7,095 nucleotides of DNA from Butyrivibrio sp. (GTDB taxonomy: Bacteria; Bacillota_A; Clostridia; Lachnospirales; Lachnospiraceae), in NCBI RefSeq assembly GCF_024699075.1, contig NZ_JAILQF010000119.1, positions 1 to 7,095 of the forward strand, given 5' to 3'. Each line of letters opens with the position of its first letter. Position 1 is the stretch's first letter. The notes beneath the pieces are model-generated. The model ran no database searches. It saw nothing but the letters and a program-made list of their open reading frames with translations, and was not told where the DNA came from. Made by a program: the position numbers and the translations under genes. Shown piece after piece: positions 5,417-7,095 of the stretch.

Positions 5417-6493
5417 TTAATCTATTGCCTGTCTTATAATCTGAACCGTATGATCAGCGCCTTTAACAGCATCAAACAATCCTCTCCATCCAAGTGCAAG
5501 GAGTTTGCCAGAATCAAGGCTTGAATCAGGCATGGGATTATCTAAAGATGTAGCAGCTTTTAAAATACCATCACCGTTATCACCTATATATAAGCTGACA
5601 TTCCCGGCCTTGGCAATAAGGCTCATCATATCTCTTAAAGTAATAACTGACTCTTTATTAGAAATATTATAGGCCTGTCCGCTCTTACCGCGAATAAGTA
5701 TCGTAAGCATAGCCGACGCACAATCAAGCATATAACAGTATGACCTTAGTTGCAAGCCTTCACTTTTCATCTTAAGATCATGCCCTTTTGCAGCTTCATA
5801 GGAAAAGGAAGCTGCTATGTGATCGTCATCTTTCCTTGCTGAAGGTCCGTAAATATGACCAGGTCTTGCTATGACAGTGTTAACATTCTTTTCATCAGCA
5901 TAGCAGGCGCAAAGTGTCTCGCAGCTTCTTTTGCCAGAAGAATAGGAAGATCTTGGGTTTAGTATATCTACCCAGCCATAGTCATCTTCCTTAAAAGGGC
6001 CGCCCTTATCGCTTCGTCCATATATTTCAGAAGATGATATATAAAGCGTAGATAATACCTGCTCATCACAGGCATATTCTAAAAGGTCTTTCAAAAGGAC
6101 AAGGTTACTATATAATGAAGCAAGAGCTCCTGCTCCTATATCCCCGGGTGATGATGGTCCTATACCATCAATTATATACGAAATTTTGTGAGGAAGAAGA
6201 CTTGTAATATTCTCTTTATCACTATCATATTCTATTACTGACAGATCCTTGGAGTTTTTATATTTAATAAAGCGTTCTAATATCTTCTCCTTATTTCGTC
6301 CGACAAGATATAGATGAATCCCTGCGTCTGTCTTCTCATTATAATATAGAAGAAGGTCAGCAATTGCTGAACATATAAGTCCCCTTGCTCCTATGATCAG
6401 GAAAGACTTTCCGCGAAATTCATTAAGGATATCTGTATGCTCTATCATCTCGTCAAGATCTGACATATACAATTTACTTTTATATAGATCCAT
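5417..6493 (-). CDS. NAD(P)-dependent epimerase/dehydratase, extended SDR family
   Basis: A 358-residue cytoplasmic protein with a Rossmann fold. The nucleotide motif is G35-A-R-G38-L-I-C41, so the third glycine of the usual GxxGxxG is Cys. The active-site Ser block is YISSSEIYG (151-159) and the catalytic pair is Tyr184 and Lys188 (YSSGK). RPGHIYGP (210-217) and RSYCYMLD (250-257) are substrate-domain motifs of nucleotide-sugar epimerases, dehydratases and decarboxylases. The segment DGIGPSSP (109-116) replaces the common HxAAxxS/P loop. An N-terminal extension of about 30 residues precedes the Rossmann start. The ATG has AAGGA 7 nt upstream, and the gene starts 32 nt after the cytidylyltransferase. 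Together they probably make a CDP-linked sugar or polyol, or modify an NDP-sugar, for a surface glycan; the exact substrate is unknown. Confidence 0.85.
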   Translation of the reverse strand: MDLYKSKLYMSDLDEMIEHTDILNEFRGKSFLIIGARGLICSAIADLLLYYNEKTDAGIHLYLVGRNKEKILERFIKYKNSKDLSVIEYDSDKENITSLLPHKISYIIDGIGPSSPGDIGAGALASLYSNLVLLKDLLEYACDEQVLSTLYISSSEIYGRSDKGGPFKEDDYGWVDILNPRSSYSSGKRSCETLCACYADEKNVNTVIARPGHIYGPSARKDDDHIAASFSYEAAKGHDLKMKSEGLQLRSYCYMLDCASAMLTILIRGKSGQAYNISNKESVITLRDMMSLIAKAGNVSLYIGDNGDGILKAATSLDNPMPDSSLDSGKLLALGWRGLFDAVKGADHTVQIIRQAID

Positions 6494-6500
6494 AAAGTCA

Positions 6501-6505
6501 TCCTT
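6501..6505 (-). promoter_or_regulatory. Ribosome binding site of the SDR gene
   Basis: AAGGA on the minus strand, 7 nt before the ATG at 6493 and inside the 32-nt gap after the cytidylyltransferase stop. It supports translation of both genes from one mRNA. Confidence 0.7.
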
Positions 6506-6525
6506 CCATTTAGTATTAGTATATA

Positions 6526-7095
6526 TCAGGGTTTGAGCCAGTTTGCTCTTCGTGCTGACAAGAGAGCCTTGAATATATCGATATCCTCAACTGTAGTCAG
6601 CTTTACATTTTTTTCAGATCCTATGGAAAAATAAACCTGCTGTCCCATTTCAATCATAAGTGTACATGAAGCTATTGAATTGGTAATACCCTTTTCAAGT
6701 GCTCTTCTGTGAAGATCGCACAGATCTCCAAGCTTAAAGCCCTGCGGAGTCTGAGTTCTCTTAAGACCATCTCTTGGATAAGAACCGCTTGAAACCTTCT
6801 CATCTTCAGTTGTGAGCATGGCTTCCGCACAGGGGATAACAGCTATTGCATTGCCGCATTCTCTTGTAACCCTAATGCAGTCTGATATTATCTCAGCTGA
6901 TACAAGAGGCCTTATGGCATCATGTATGAGAACTATATCATCAGCATTGTGGCTCTTTTCAAGTTCATATATACCATTTCTGATAGAAGCCTGGCCGCAG
7001 TCACCGCCCTTAACAATAGTGCGAAGCTTAGTAATATTAAACTGTCTTGCATAAGCCTTTAAAACCTGGTCCCAGCCTTCGATACAGACAACTGC
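6526..7095 (-). CDS. IspD/TarI-family cytidylyltransferase, N-terminus beyond window
   Basis: The frame is open from the window edge to the TGA at 6526, giving 189 residues; about 45-55 N-terminal residues, with the GGxGxR/K nucleotide loop, are missing. Visible family motifs are GGDCGQASIRNGI (residues 30-42), LIHDAIRPLV (56-65), RTQTPQGF (113-120) and KLTTVEDI (165-172). The family moves CMP from CTP to a phosphate, as in IspD (methylerythritol 4-phosphate) and TarI (ribitol 5-phosphate). Two positions differ from IspD norms: Gly34 where GGxxRQ has Arg, and IASCTLMIEMG where IspD usually has TD(E/D)..LVE..G. Together with the SDR neighbour and surface-glycan genes this favours CDP-polyol or CDP-sugar synthesis over the isoprenoid pathway. 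An internal ATG at 6819 is not the start, because conserved motifs lie before it. Confidence 0.88.
   Translation of the reverse strand, partial: AVVCIEGWDQVLKAYARQFNITKLRTIVKGGDCGQASIRNGIYELEKSHNADDIVLIHDAIRPLVSAEIISDCIRVTRECGNAIAVIPCAEAMLTTEDEKVSSGSYPRDGLKRTQTPQGFKLGDLCDLHRRALEKGITNSIASCTLMIEMGQQVYFSIGSEKNVKLTTVEDIDIFKALLSARRANWLKP

Noticed and set aside
6812..7054. Plus-strand open frame of 80 codons
   Set aside because: It is antisense to the conserved middle of the cytidylyltransferase (HDAIRP and GGxxxQxS motifs).

Overview
All genes in this window lie on the minus strand, so transcription runs from high to low coordinates. The low G+C content, the Gram-positive Shine-Dalgarno sites (AGGGGG, GAGGGG, AAGGA), the thymidine kinase N-terminus and an intergenic repeat I recognise from memory together suggest a Clostridia genome, most likely Lachnospiraceae (Butyrivibrio-like). 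The family assignment is inference.

Region 7095-5417 holds a nucleotide-sugar or polyol activation pair. It consists of the C-terminal part of an IspD/TarI-family cytidylyltransferase that runs off the window edge, followed 32 nt later by an extended-SDR NAD(P)-dependent epimerase/dehydratase. Region 5329-4547 encodes a YcdX-like PHP-domain phosphoesterase with all nine metal ligands and a TTG start. Small hairpin and repeat elements sit on either side of it.

Region 4417-268 looks like a surface acylation module. An MBOAT membrane O-acyltransferase is followed after 26 nt by a membrane-anchored SGNH protein with a roughly 180-residue Ser/Gly/Ala linker. A second anchored SGNH protein, with an SH3-like domain, comes next. 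The second one has its own perfect-consensus promoter only 8 nt from its ATG, so its mRNA is probably leaderless or nearly so. The working model is that CDP-activated precursors are made in the cytoplasm, and that the MBOAT plus an SGNH partner O-acylate a wall or capsular glycan outside the cell. The second SGNH protein would act as esterase or a further acyltransferase. The substrate cannot be read from this window.

Region 267-1 holds a promoter, a leader with a possible 5' hairpin, an intrinsic terminator and the first 24 codons of thymidine kinase (tdk). The terminator lies between the best promoter and the tdk ribosome binding site, which suggests attenuation.

I found no CRISPR array, tRNA, rRNA, transposase or phage gene. 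The least explained signals are the leaderless-type promoter, the tdk leader, the three-frame-open dispersed repeat at about 4446-4533, and a degenerate triplicate 24-bp unit at the 3' end of the first SGNH gene.
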